Assembly: GCA_963714325.1 (NCBI GenBank)
Contig: CAVQOB010000017.1
Location: 75,935 to 139,934, forward strand
Origin: CAVQOB01 sp963714325
Lineage (GTDB): Bacteria > Pseudomonadota > Alphaproteobacteria > Rhizobiales > Hyphomicrobiaceae
Direction of reading: 5' to 3'
DNA: 64,000 nt
Shown here: piece after piece, positions 51,910-61,932 of the stretch
Position numbering within the stretch: position 1 is the first letter of the stretch
Layout of the letters: each line of letters starts with the position of its first letter
The notes under the pieces: generated by a model
What the model was told of the DNA's origin: nothing
What the model saw: the letters and a program-made list of their open reading frames with translations, nothing else
Database searches by the model: none
Program-made: the position numbers and the translations under genes

Positions 51910-54567
51910 TCAGAACCCGTTCAACACAATATCCTCGGCGAGGATGCTGGTGACGCCGACGACGATGACGTGACTGCCGTTGGAGAGCTCGATGTAGTAG
52001 TTGCCGGACGAGGTGAATTGCGCGGTGATCGTCGCCCCGGTCTGCAGCAGGATGCGATCGCTGGCGCCAACGGCGCCGGTAAAGTCCCAGATATAGTCGT
52101 AGTCGTAGCCCGTGCCGCCGGTCTGGAATTCGTCGTTGCCGAGGCCGCCGTAAAGCGCGTCGACTTCACTGAAACCATCCGATCTGAAACCACCATTGAG
52201 CACATCGTTATCGGCACCGCCGTAGAGGATGTCGAGGCCGTTGCCGCCGACCAACGTGTCATTGCCCTGGTCGCCGATCAGGAGATCGTTGTATTCGCCG
52301 CCGTCGAGGCTGTCGTTGCCGGCGCCGCCTGAAAGCAGATCGATATCGGCGCCGCCGTAGATCACATCGGCGTCCGCTTCGCCATAGAGGGAGTCATCAC
52401 CGAACCCGCCATCGATTGTGTCGAGGCCGTTCCCGCCGACGACGACATCCGATCCATGTTCGCCTGAGTAAACGTCATCGCCATCGCCAAGATCGGCATA
52501 GTTGTTGGCGAAATCATTGCCGCCATAAACCGTATCGTTGCCGGCGGCTGCATAAATGATATCAACTCCACTGCCCGCATCGATCAGATCGTTGCCCGAA
52601 CCGAGGCTGTCGAACAATTCGGACAAGACGTCGCCGCCCGAGCCGCCGTAGAGGTAATCGTCGCCCGCATCACCAACGATGATGTCTTCATTGGCGCCGC
52701 CGTACAGCGTATCGTTTCCGGCGCCACCATAGAGATTGTCGAATGCGGCATTGCCATCCAGGCGATTGGCCGTTGCGTTGCCAATAAAGGTGTCGCTGCC
52801 CGAACCGCCGATGAAACCTTCAAAGTTGGAATAGGTATCGGTGCCGATCCCGGCGCCCGTCACGACGCCACTGCCGCTGCCAACCGACAAATAGAGGGCA
52901 CTCGTCGCGTCGGCCAGGCTGAGCACATCGATGCCACCAGCGCCGTCAAGCGTATCGTTGCCGACACTGCCGCCGATGATATTGTCGAGCGCATTGCCGG
53001 TGATCGTGTCGTTGCCAGCGCCGCCGATGATACCATCGATTGAAATCAACGTATCCGTGCCGATGCCAGCAACAGAGAACGATCCGTCGCCTGCGGCCGT
53101 CAGAGTGTAATTGAATGCAATCGTTGCGCCTGACCAGTCAGCGATGTCCAATCCGGCACCGCCGTTGAGTGTATCATTTTCGATGCCGCCGATCAGCGTG
53201 TCGTCGCCACCGCCCCCATTCAGGGAATCCAATCCTGCCCCACCGGATAGGGCATCATTGCCACCGCCGCCATTGATCGTATCGTTGCCGTCGCCGCCAT
53301 TGATGACATCGATGCCGTCCCAACCGGTGATGGTTTCCGCGTCGCCGTCGCCAATAATCAACAGTTCTATAACGCCAGCGCCGAGACCAAACCCTGCTGT
53401 CCCAAGCAATGTAAAGCCGGACGCATCGAACGTTGCGCTGACAGTCATGTCGAAGCGCAGGCGGTTGTTTTCGGAGTTCGGGCCAAAGTTGGCGCCAGCG
53501 ATGGCGAGATTGGTTGCGAGTTGTCCGCCACCGACTTGATCGGCACTGAATGCCACCGTCAAGAAGGTGGATGCGACATTCACGATGGTCAGCTGCTCGA
53601 CAGCGGAAACGACGACTGCTGAAAACGACATCTCTGCCGCACCATTTTCGTTGATGACGGCGAGGAGATCCGTGTCGGCACCGCCGTCGATAATTGAGCC
53701 TGCAGCAGTGCCAAGCGCCGAGGCGAGCAACAGGTCGTTTCCAATGCCGCCATAAATACTGTCGACGCCTTCTTCGGCATTCAATTGATCGGCTCCGTTC
53801 CCGCCATACAGTTGATCGTTGCCCAGGCCGCCGGTGATGAAATCGTCGCCATCGTTGCCGCTGAGCGTGTCGTTACCAGCCTCGCCGTAGATCTCGTCGT
53901 TACCGCCGCTCGTCGTGATGGATTCCGCATCCGATGATCCATGGATCTCGACGCTGCGGGACTGACCGGCAGCGAGACCATTGGTCAGTTCGTCGGACAG
54001 ATCGAGCGTGGTCGTCGCGCCAATCGCAGCGATATTGAGAAGCACGCCGTTTTGCAGATCAGACGGGTTGTTCTGGTAGCCAACGATGCGATCAAAAGCC
54101 TCAAATTGAGCAGCCGTTGCGGTGATGATCTGCCCGTTGGTATGCAATCGTTCGATGGCGGTGACGGTGATGCCCGACAGATTGACCGGACCGAAATTCC
54201 AGATCGTCAGAGTATCGAGATCTGCGCTACCGTTGATCGAGCCGCTGACAATGGTTGAGCCGACGATGATCGTGTCGTCGCCGGAGCCAGCATCGATCGT
54301 CGTCGCGGTGCTGACTTCGCCGAAACTGACATTGTCGTAGATGACATCGGCACCAGCGCCGCCGCGCAAGACGTCATTGCCGCCGCCACCGTCGATCGTA
54401 TCATTGCCGCCGGCCGCGACGATCGAGTCGTTGCCGTTGCCGCCAACAAACAGATCCCCAGCTGCATCCTGTAACTCGGTGAGTGTGCCGGTCGTAAAAC
54501 CGCTCAATGCGCCCGTCGTGGCGTCAGCAATATCAGTCCCGGCAGTGCCCAAAAATAGTGCCACCAA
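51910..54567 (-). CDS. RTX calcium-binding protein, secreted (885 residues)
   Basis: A large acidic protein with an N-terminal segment shared with its neighbours (TGALSGFTTGTLTELQDAAG), several blocks of nonapeptide repeats GGxGxDxLx (for example GGNGNDSIVAAGGNDTIDGG), non-repeat beta domains between them, a 70-residue module shared by all four paralogues (VLSELFDSLGSGNDLIDAGS, then NNYADLGDGDDVYSGE), and a C-terminal domain (YDYIWDFTGAVGASDRILLQ to SILAEDIVLNGF) that is also shared and is probably the type I secretion signal. There is no N-terminal signal peptide. The repeats form calcium-bound beta rolls outside the cell. No catalytic domain is visible. Confidence 0.9.
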   Translation of the reverse strand: MVALFLGTAGTDIADATTGALSGFTTGTLTELQDAAGDLFVGGNGNDSIVAAGGNDTIDGGGGNDVLRGGAGADVIYDNVSFGEVSTATTIDAGSGDDTIIVGSTIVSGSINGSADLDTLTIWNFGPVNLSGITVTAIERLHTNGQIITATAAQFEAFDRIVGYQNNPSDLQNGVLLNIAAIGATTTLDLSDELTNGLAAGQSRSVEIHGSSDAESITTSGGNDEIYGEAGNDTLSGNDGDDFITGGLGNDQLYGGNGADQLNAEEGVDSIYGGIGNDLLLASALGTAAGSIIDGGADTDLLAVINENGAAEMSFSAVVVSAVEQLTIVNVASTFLTVAFSADQVGGGQLATNLAIAGANFGPNSENNRLRFDMTVSATFDASGFTLLGTAGFGLGAGVIELLIIGDGDAETITGWDGIDVINGGDGNDTINGGGGNDALSGGAGLDSLNGGGGDDTLIGGIENDTLNGGAGLDIADWSGATIAFNYTLTAAGDGSFSVAGIGTDTLISIDGIIGGAGNDTITGNALDNIIGGSVGNDTLDGAGGIDVLSLADATSALYLSVGSGSGVVTGAGIGTDTYSNFEGFIGGSGSDTFIGNATANRLDGNAAFDNLYGGAGNDTLYGGANEDIIVGDAGDDYLYGGSGGDVLSELFDSLGSGNDLIDAGSGVDIIYAAAGNDTVYGGNDFANNYADLGDGDDVYSGEHGSDVVVGGNGLDTIDGGFGDDSLYGEADADVIYGGADIDLLSGGAGNDSLDGGEYNDLLIGDQGNDTLVGGNGLDILYGGADNDVLNGGFRSDGFSEVDALYGGLGNDEFQTGGTGYDYDYIWDFTGAVGASDRILLQTGATITAQFTSSGNYYIELSNGSHVIVVGVTSILAEDIVLNGF

Positions 54568-54643
54568 CGCCCCCTCAAACAGGTCCAGGCTGCAGTTGTA
54601 GCACAGGGTCCGAGCCGTCTGTCACGAGGCAAAGGATCAGTGT

Positions 54644-56332
54644 TCAGAACCCATTCAACACAATGTCCTCGGCGAGGATGCTGGCGGTCCCGACGACGAT
54701 AATCTGCGCGGCGTTGTTCAACACGATGTAATAGTTGCCGCTGGATGTGTACTGGAGCGTGATCGTCGCGCCGGTCGCGAGCACGATCTGGTCGCTGGCT
54801 CCCGCTCCGCCAACGAAGTCCCAGATATAGTCGAGGCCACCGCTTGTCCCCGCGCCGCCGCCTCGGAACAGATCGAAACCCGCGCCTCCATAGAGAGCGT
54901 CGTTGTCTGCATCGCCACCGCCGTACAGAATGTCGCTATCGGCGCCACCGTACATGATGTCGATGCCGGTACCGCCTTCGAGCACGTCAAGCCCGGCGTC
55001 ACCAATCAAGAGATCGTTTTCGGTGCCACCGTAAAGCGAGTCATTGCCGGTATCGCCGGACAACAGATCGATGCCGGCATCGCCGAAGATGCGATCGGTG
55101 TCGCCCTGGCCGTAGAGTGCATCGTCACCTCCGCCGCCGACGATCGAGTCATTGCCTGCTCCGCCGACGACGACGTCGGTGCCAAACGTACCCGTGTAGT
55201 TGTCGACGCCATCGCCGAGGTCAGCGTAGGCGTTGTCGAGGTCCAGGCTGTTGCCGCCATAGACGTTGTCGTCGCCGGCTGCCGCATACATGATGTCGAT
55301 ACCGGCTTCGCCATAGAGGCTGTCATTGCCGGAGTTGAGGCTGTCGAAAAGCTCCGACAACACGTCGTTACCGTCGCCACCGCGCAGAGCATCATTGCCA
55401 GCATCGCCAACGAGAATGTCCTCGCCACCAAAGCCAAAAAGCAGGTCGCTGCCAGCCCCGCCGTAGAGGCTGTCGTGGCCGAACCCGGCGGCACCTGCCT
55501 CATCCCCATAGAGCCAATCGTTGTCGACGCCACCCTCGACATAGTCGTCGCCATCGCCGCCGTAGAGTGTATCGTTTCCAGCGCCTCCGTAGAGGGTGTC
55601 CAAGCCGGCAATACCGACGGTGTCGCCGTACATCGTATCGGCACCGTTGCCGCCATCTAGCAGGTCGCGGCCTTCCTCACCGCCGATCGTGTCGTTACCA
55701 TTGCCGCCATAGGCGCTATCATTGCCAGCCCGCAAATAGATGGAGTCAGGCATTGACGTGCCGGTTGCGTTCTCCGCATCGCCATCACCGACAATGGCTA
55801 CCAGGTCGTTGGCGCCCCAGCTGTTGAACTGGAAATTGCTGATATTGAGGAACGTCGCCGTACCCATCGTGAACTCGACGATATTGACGGGATCGGGCGG
55901 ACCGAGTGCGGCCGCAAGCAGCGTCGTCGCGCTGAGGCCGCCATTGCCGACCTGATCAGCGCGAAATTGAATCACGATCGTCGATGCTGTCGTCGCCGTG
56001 GCGTTATACTGGAATCCGACAACTTCGATTGAACGCACCTGCGCCAGCCGAAAGTCGTAAGTGGCGGAAGCACCCGGGTTGGAGACATACAACCTGTCGC
56101 CACCCGCCCCGCCATCGATGCTCTCGGCCAGCCCGTTGATCTGGCTGGGTGCCTCGTAGATGAAGTCATCGGATGACGCACCTGCAACAATCGTGTCAGC
56201 GCCGCCGCCACCGACAAACGTGTCGCCGTTGATGTCGTTCAACTGCGCGACGCTGCCACCCGAGAAGCCGGTCAGCGTCCCCGTCACTGCGTTGGCAACG
56301 TCATTGCCAGCGCCACCCGTGTAAAGCGTCAT
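54644..56332 (-). CDS. RTX calcium-binding protein, secreted (562 residues)
   Basis: Second member of the array, 76 bases upstream of the first. It has the same N-terminal block (TGTLTGFSGGSVAQLNDING), a beta domain (residues about 80-190), RTX repeats (GGNGADTMYGDTVGIAGLDT; GGAGNDTLYGGDGDDYVEGG), the shared module (LSELFDSLNSGNDSLYGEAG, IDIMYAAAGDDNVYGGNSLD) and the same C-terminal secretion-type domain (LDYIWDFVGGAGASDQIVLA to SILAEDIVLNGF). Its last 40 residues are almost the same as those of the 885-residue protein. A surface or secreted role is likely; the function is not known. Confidence 0.9.
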   Translation of the reverse strand: MTLYTGGAGNDVANAVTGTLTGFSGGSVAQLNDINGDTFVGGGGADTIVAGASSDDFIYEAPSQINGLAESIDGGAGGDRLYVSNPGASATYDFRLAQVRSIEVVGFQYNATATTASTIVIQFRADQVGNGGLSATTLLAAALGPPDPVNIVEFTMGTATFLNISNFQFNSWGANDLVAIVGDGDAENATGTSMPDSIYLRAGNDSAYGGNGNDTIGGEEGRDLLDGGNGADTMYGDTVGIAGLDTLYGGAGNDTLYGGDGDDYVEGGVDNDWLYGDEAGAAGFGHDSLYGGAGSDLLFGFGGEDILVGDAGNDALRGGDGNDVLSELFDSLNSGNDSLYGEAGIDIMYAAAGDDNVYGGNSLDLDNAYADLGDGVDNYTGTFGTDVVVGGAGNDSIVGGGGDDALYGQGDTDRIFGDAGIDLLSGDTGNDSLYGGTENDLLIGDAGLDVLEGGTGIDIMYGGADSDILYGGGDADNDALYGGAGFDLFRGGGAGTSGGLDYIWDFVGGAGASDQIVLATGATITLQYTSSGNYYIVLNNAAQIIVVGTASILAEDIVLNGF

Positions 56333-56383
56333 GGTGAAACCTCCCTTGAAGTCACGCCCGGCAATAAAATCCCTGCCACCCGC

Positions 56384-59244
56384 CTAAATAATATCCTCCA
56401 GCAGTACGCCGGAAGCGGCGCCGACGACGACGACGAAATAGTCGGCTGTGGTGCCGGCGTCATTGCTGTCGAATTCGAGTGTGGTGTTGCCGCTGGAGGT
56501 TGATTGCGACAGGTAGGTCACCAAAAGATTTTTCTGGATGACATCACTGGCGCCGACGCCGCCCTGGAAGTCCCAGATATAGTCATACGTCACAACAGTC
56601 TGGCCAAAGATGCCGACCTGGAACGTGTCGAACCCGGCCCCGCCGTAGAGGCCGTCGTTGACGGTGTCGTTGCCGGCAAAAAGTGTGTCGTTGCCGTCGC
56701 CGCCATAGAGGATGTCGACGCCTTGACTGGCGTCGAGGTAGTCCGCGCCCTCGTTGCCGACGACCAGATCATTGCCGAACCCGCCATAGACAGAATTGTC
56801 GCCAAGCCCGCCGGAGACGAGGTCGATGCCGTCGCCGCCGTAGAGACTGTCGTTGCCGGCATCGCCATAGAGCGAGTCGTCACCCGCGCCGGAACCACCG
56901 TAGACGATGTCAACACCGTCGCCGGCCTCCACGACGTCGGTCGCCGTGCCGCCATAGTAACTGTCGACGCCATCGCCGAGGTTGGCGTAGTTGTTGGCGG
57001 CGTCTGTTCCGCCGTAGACGGTATCGTTGCCGGCGGCCGCATACATGATGTCGATGCCGTTGCCACCGTCGAAGGAGTTGTTGCCGGAGTTGATGCTGTC
57101 AAACAGCTCTGAGAGAATGTCGTTGCCGTTGCCGCCGAACAGCGTGTCATTGCCAGCGTCACCGACGATAACGTCCTGGCCGTATGCGCCATAAATTGTG
57201 TCGTTGCCGGCGCCGCCATAGAGACTGTCATCGGTACCGCCACTCAGCGAGGCGTTCTCAAGCACCTGGATCAAGTCATCGCCATTGCTGCCGACGGCAA
57301 GAAAGCCAGCATAAAATCGAGGATAAAGTCTCTCGATGTTGGTTCCGGCCATGGAGAAGGATTGGATGTTATAGGCGCGTTGCTACTACTGTAGAGCCGA
57401 AGCGTGTCAATGCCTTCATTTGCCAGTTCGGTGACGGCGTCGCCGACTGTCTCTATATAGTAGGAGTCGTCGCCAGCACCGCCGATCAAGGTGTCGATAC
57501 CTAAACCGCCATCAACGCGTCGTTCCCTGCGCCACCGACAAACCGATTGTCCGCAGCGCCACCGTAGATCTGTCGTTGCCATCGCTGCCGATGATATTTT
57601 CAATACCAATGCAGATAGTCCTCGGTCCCAAAGCCAAAGTTCGGATGGTAGTTCTGCAGCGCCCCGGTGCCGTTGTCGTCGAGCGTGACAGAGATGCTGA
57701 ACGGTATGCCGGCGTTATGGGAAACGTGCTGTAGTCAGCGGTATCGGAACCGGTTCCCCCGTAGAAGCTATCGAAACCGATGCCGCCGTAAAAATGATCG
57801 TCGCCGGCGCCGCCGTAGAGTCTCGTCATTGCCCATGACCGCTAGCGACCGTATCGGCCCCACCCCCCATATCGAAAAAGTCGTTTCTCGAGGAGCCAAT
57901 GACCGACTTCAGCAGGCGCTGTCGCCAGCGATGATGATCCGGTCCTGGTCACCCCAATTCGAGAACGTGGAAGCCGCTGATATCCAGCGATGTCGCGGCA
58001 TCCATGGAGAACTGGATCCGAGTCGCCAGCGGTCGTTGAAGTTGGATTGATCAAAAGAGTGTTGGAGAGCCCGCTCCCGACTTGAGCGGCTGCAAAGCTA
58101 GCCACCAGCACCGTGGTCTCGGTATTGAACGCATTTATGATTTCGATGGACGACAGCGTCGCCGAACTGAAGTCGTATTCGGTGCCAACAGTCTTGCAAG
58201 TAGATCTGATCGCTGCCATCACCACCATATATGCCTTCTGCTAGCCCATTAATCTGCGTCGGATTAGTGTAATAGAAGCGATCATTACCCAAGCCCACCA
58301 AAGAGCGCATCAGCTCCGTCGTTGCCTTGAATTTGATCAACAGCGGCATTGCCGGTGATAACATTGGCGAGAGCATTGCCAGTTCAAATTGGCGGTGAAG
58401 TTTGTCGGCCCAATTCGTCGTGAGGTTCTCGACGTTGGCCGCATTCGACAAATCGTAAGTCGATGCAAGGACCGTATCGGTGCCTTCGCCAGCATTTTCA
58501 AAGATCAAGTCGAACCCGTTGACGATTGATGTACGTCGTCGTCGCCGAGGCCCCCATGAAGTGCTGTCGCTCGCCGCCGCGGCCATCGATCGTATCATTG
58601 CCGCCGAGCCGACCGAAAAGCTCGCGTGACGGTTTGATCCAATCATTGTCTCGGCGTCGCTATCGCCGACGATCCGCAGGATATCGTTGGTGAAATTGAC
58701 ATAGGTAAATCCGGAGATATCGAACGACGTGAGTGCGCCCATTGAAAACGACACGATGTCCTGACGATCAACCGTGCCGCCCGCCGGGACATCGAGCGAG
58801 GCGGTGATCTGCAAGTTGCTCGCGAGCCCGCCACTGCCAACCTGGTCCGCCCGGAATGCTCAACGAATACGTTCTGATCCGACGGGCTGGAGAAGCCGGT
58901 GTACGCAATCGAGCGCCCGCTCGATTGATCGGATCGTCGCGGCCTCGAAATCGTAGTTGTGGGAAAACGCCGGTGTCTTGCAAATGTTGAATGTATCGGT
59001 ATCGGCCGCCGCCATCGATGCTTTCGGCAAGCCGGCGATCTGGCTCGCAGACAGTCGAGTAAACGAATAGCTATCAATAGCCGTGCCAGCCAACAATCGT
59101 ATCGGCGCCGCTCCCGCCTATAGAAAATCGTCGCCAATCCCGTCCTGCAGTTCCGCGACCGTGCCGCCAGAGAATCCGGTCAGCAGTGCCTGTCGTCGCG
59201 TTGGCGACGTTTTTCCACCGTCCGTTTGCCATGGCTGCCACCAT
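56384..59244 (-). pseudogene. RTX calcium-binding gene, broken by many frame changes in its 5' two thirds
   Basis: The 3' third (56384-57352) is one open frame of 322 residues with the shared module (LSELFDSINSGNNSFDGGNG, MYAAAGNDTVYGGTDAANNY) and a C-terminal domain (YDYIWDFQGGVGASDVIQKN). Further upstream (57353-59244) the paralogue pattern continues but jumps between frames every 50-300 bases: GDAVTELANEGIDTLRLYSS near 57450, TTVLVASFAAAQVGSGLSNT near 58100, VDRQDIVSFSMGALTSFDIS near 58740, SQIAGLPKAS near 59030, and the shared N-terminus (TGFSGGTVAELQDGIGDDFL) near 59180, starting at an ATG at 59244. At least six to eight indels are needed. Real decay or poor base calling; the neighbours are clean. 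Confidence 0.75.
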
Positions 59245-59330
59245 CAATAAATGCAGTCGTGGCGGCGGTCTCGCGCTCGGTTCACATGTTGCAATGCTCC
59301 ACCCAAGCACACTCGCTTTGACTCGCGCGT

Positions 59331-59394
59331 CCCCCAAATGGGGTATTCGGCACATTTATTTTCAGGGGTCGGACATACCCCATTTGGGGTATGC
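59331..59394. promoter_or_regulatory. inverted pair of CCCC-N4-GGGG dyads, possible operator
   Basis: CCCCAAATGGGGTAT (59332-59346) and its exact inverse ATACCCCATTTGGGG (59375-59389) lie 28 bases apart. Each has its own CCCC/GGGG dyad. They are about 90-140 bases upstream of the start of the broken RTX gene, a typical place for operator pairs of LuxR/FixJ- or similar dimeric regulators. The binding protein is unknown. Confidence 0.5.
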
Positions 59395-59764
59395 GGCGAG
59401 CGATTGGCCGCAGTCATCGGATGTTAGCGGCATTTTGCTGCGCGGCTGCCGCCTGACGTTTCCCCCGCTCACATCCCGAGTGCCAACGCCGGCACATCGG
59501 CGCAACCGCAACTGCCGCCGCGTCGATGTGCCGGATGATCAGACAGTCAGCGTCGGCGAGCGGGGAGAGCAGGGGCTGTCCTGCGAACGCAACCGGCGTC
59601 ACCCGCGCGACGCCATCGGGGCCAACCGGCGCGGGTCATGGCCCGTGCGCGCGGCACACGCAGCGCATGAAGCCCGCCAGATCGAACGGATCGGCGCCGG
59701 CAACGTCGCAATGCTACTTGCGTTGCTGCAGCGTCTGGCTCAGCCCTGAGCGCATGCAAACGAA

Positions 59765-59807
59765 ACCGGGCGGCCCTCTTCTTTGGAAAAGATCGCGGCC
59801 GCCCGGT
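59765..59807 (-). terminator. hairpin after the last RTX gene
   Basis: ACCGGGCGGCC (59765-59775) pairs perfectly with GGCCGCCCGGT (59797-59807) over 11 bases around a 21-base loop. It is 22 bases after the stop of the leftward gene (59830), with a short T-rich run (TTTCGTTT on the leftward strand). It is a good terminator candidate for that gene. Confidence 0.65.
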
Positions 59808-59829
59808 GCGTACTTGTCTAGAGTTTTCG

Positions 59830-61872
59830 TTATGGTGTGAACGTCGTCGGGTCGAAATCAAACACGGGAACGAAGTCGGTCGAGCCGACGAGGATCACGG
59901 TGTAGTCGGCACCGGCGACACCATTGGTATCGAAGTTGACGTAGGTGTTGCCGCTGCCGGTGGTGAAGTTGACATACGTTGTGCCGCTGGCGCGCTGCAG
60001 CAGGTCGCCCTCGTTACCAAGCCGCCAGTCATAAATATAGTCGAAGCCGCCGGCGACGCCGATGCCGCCGACGCGGAAGGTGTCGGCGCCGGTGCCGCCG
60101 TAGAGCGCATCGTTGTCGGTGTCGTTGCCGCCCCACAGCGTGTCAGCAGCCGCGCCGCCGTACATCACGTCGATGCCGGCATCGCCATAGAGGAAGTCGG
60201 TGCCGGCGTCGCCGACCAGCAGGTCGTTCTGATTGCCGCCGTAGAGGCTGTCGTTGCCGGTCGAGCCCGACAGCAGGTCGATGCCGCCGCCGCCGTAAAT
60301 CGTGTCGTTGTCGGCGTCGCCATAGAGGCTGTCGTCGCCAACGTCGCCGTAGATCTCATCGGCGCCAGCGCCGGCCTCGACGACATCGGTGCCGTTGCCA
60401 CCGTAATAGCTGTCGTTGCCGAGCCCGAGATTGGCGTAGTTGTTGGCCGCGTCAGACCCACCGAAGACGCTGTCGTTGCCGGCGGCGGAATACATGATGT
60501 CGACGCCGTTACCGCCATTGAAGGTGTCGTTGCCGGAGCCGAGGCTGTCGAACAGCTCCGAGAGCACGTCGCCGCCATCGCCGCCGTAGAGTACATCGTC
60601 GCCGGCATCGCCGACCAGGATATCCTCGTTGGCGCCACCGACCAGCGTATCCTCGCCGAGCCCGCCATAGAGGCTGTCGAAGCCAACGCCACCGGAGATG
60701 CTGTCCGCAAACCCATCACCGAGCACCAGATCATCGGCGCCATCGCCGGTGGTGACGCGGACGTGCTTGACGATTTGGCCGTCGACATCGCCGTCGGTAA
60801 AGTTGGTCTGGTAGACCGCGATCAGGCCGGCACCAAAGCCGGCCAGGGACGCATTGCCGGCGTCGTCGGAAATGGATTCGCCGCCATCGACGCCGACGGT
60901 GTCGAGCACCGATGCGCCATCGGCGGAGACGAGTGCGACAATCGTGTCCGTATCGCCGAAGGCGTTGTTGTCCCACGATATGGCGAGCTGACCGTTCGAA
61001 AGCCGCGTCACCGCCGCGTTCTGGTCGTTCGAGCCGTCGTTGATGAACGTCGGATTGGAGACGTTGGTGAAGACACTGAATGCGCCCGTCGACGTAAAAC
61101 GCGCCAGCGTGATGTCGGTGGTGCCGGTGGCCCAGCCGTTGTCCTCGTAGACGATGCCGAAGCCGCCGCCGTTCATGGCGACGACCGAGACGTCGCGATT
61201 GATCGTGCCGGTCGTGTCGAACAGCGTCGCCGCCAGGACGACCGCGCCGGTCGCATTGTAAACCGCGCGCCAGACCTCGGTCTCGGCGCCGACGGTGCGC
61301 GTCCAGGCGACAGCGATGTTGCCGCCGTCGAGCACCGCGACGCTCGGGCGCTGGTCGAGATCGCCTGAAGTACTGATGGCGAACGACGTTACAGCGCTGC
61401 CATCGGCATTGCGGATGTAGACGCCGATGTCATGATCGGTGGCGCTAAAATTGCGGTCGGTGACGACGACGAAGCCTGTTGCTGTGGTGGCAACATCGGC
61501 ATTGATCGACGTGGTGGCCGAAAAACCGCTGGGAATCGTATTTCCAAGGTCAACGACACCGCCGACGGTCACGCCGGTCGTGCCGTTGAAGATTTGGAAC
61601 ACGATGCTGTCGGCGTCCTGGCCGACGGTGACAATGTTACCATTGGACAGCGCCGCCACCGCCGCGTTGGTGAAAGCGTCGACGGTGCTGCCGCCCGCCG
61701 TTTGCGCGCCGGTCGCGCCGTGGACGGTCGTATCACTGTGACCACCGTGATCGACCGAGGTAGCGAAGCCGGTGCCGCGCGACACCACGTCGACGTTGCT
61801 CGTTCCGGTCTGCGCATCATTGGTATCGAGGGCGGCGCCGGTTGACAGCGCATAGGTGACGGTGACGGCCAT
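59830..61872 (-). CDS. RTX calcium-binding protein with N-terminal propeller-like repeats (680 residues)
   Basis: Residues 1-370 are made of six or so repeats of about 50 residues with the pattern x-A-A-V-x-x-L-S/D-x-G-x-x-V/A-V/I-x-W/V (for example AAVAALSNGNIVTVGQDADS, PSVAVLDGGNIAVAWTRTVG, AAVTRLSNGQLAISWDNNAF), which resemble a beta propeller. Then come RTX repeats from about 395 (GGVGFDSLYGGLGEDTLVGG), the shared module (VLSELFDSLGSGNDTFNGGN, MYSAAGNDSVFGGSDAANNY) and a C-terminal domain (FDYIYDWRLGNEGDLLQRAS) related to the other RTX genes but without their final SILAEDIVLNGF. It is probably secreted by a type I system; the partner genes are not in the window. Confidence 0.9.
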   Translation of the reverse strand: MAVTVTYALSTGAALDTNDAQTGTSNVDVVSRGTGFATSVDHGGHSDTTVHGATGAQTAGGSTVDAFTNAAVAALSNGNIVTVGQDADSIVFQIFNGTTGVTVGGVVDLGNTIPSGFSATTSINADVATTATGFVVVTDRNFSATDHDIGVYIRNADGSAVTSFAISTSGDLDQRPSVAVLDGGNIAVAWTRTVGAETEVWRAVYNATGAVVLAATLFDTTGTINRDVSVVAMNGGGFGIVYEDNGWATGTTDITLARFTSTGAFSVFTNVSNPTFINDGSNDQNAAVTRLSNGQLAISWDNNAFGDTDTIVALVSADGASVLDTVGVDGGESISDDAGNASLAGFGAGLIAVYQTNFTDGDVDGQIVKHVRVTTGDGADDLVLGDGFADSISGGVGFDSLYGGLGEDTLVGGANEDILVGDAGDDVLYGGDGGDVLSELFDSLGSGNDTFNGGNGVDIMYSAAGNDSVFGGSDAANNYANLGLGNDSYYGGNGTDVVEAGAGADEIYGDVGDDSLYGDADNDTIYGGGGIDLLSGSTGNDSLYGGNQNDLLVGDAGTDFLYGDAGIDVMYGGAAADTLWGGNDTDNDALYGGTGADTFRVGGIGVAGGFDYIYDWRLGNEGDLLQRASGTTYVNFTTGSGNTYVNFDTNGVAGADYTVILVGSTDFVPVFDFDPTTFTP

Positions 61873-61932
61873 GGGAGGGGCTCCATAATTTGCAAAGGAA
61901 TGATCAGGCTTGAATGTCGGTACGGCTAGGGC

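Larger units (their letters stand above)
59245..59829. other. gene-free stretch between RTX genes
   Basis: No convincing gene; short frames on both strands show no family resemblance (the 187-residue rightward frame 59186-59749 crosses into the broken gene). It holds an inverted pair of CCCC-N4-GGGG sites (59331-59394) and a terminator hairpin (59765-59807), both described separately. Confidence 0.6.

Noticed and set aside
59186..59749. A 187-residue rightward frame in the spacer between RTX genes
   Set aside because: It begins inside the antisense of the broken RTX gene, contains the mirrored CCCC/GGGG sites, and has no family resemblance.
59806..61368. A 520-residue rightward open frame rich in Val, Ala, Asp
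   Set aside because: It is the antisense shadow of RTX repeat DNA in the 680-residue gene; the repetitive codons keep the opposite strand open.
51910..61872. Short periodic repeats that could suggest a CRISPR array or satellite DNA
   Set aside because: The period is 27 bases or multiples in frame with the GGxGxDxLx nonapeptides; these are coding RTX repeats, not spaced direct repeats with unique spacers.
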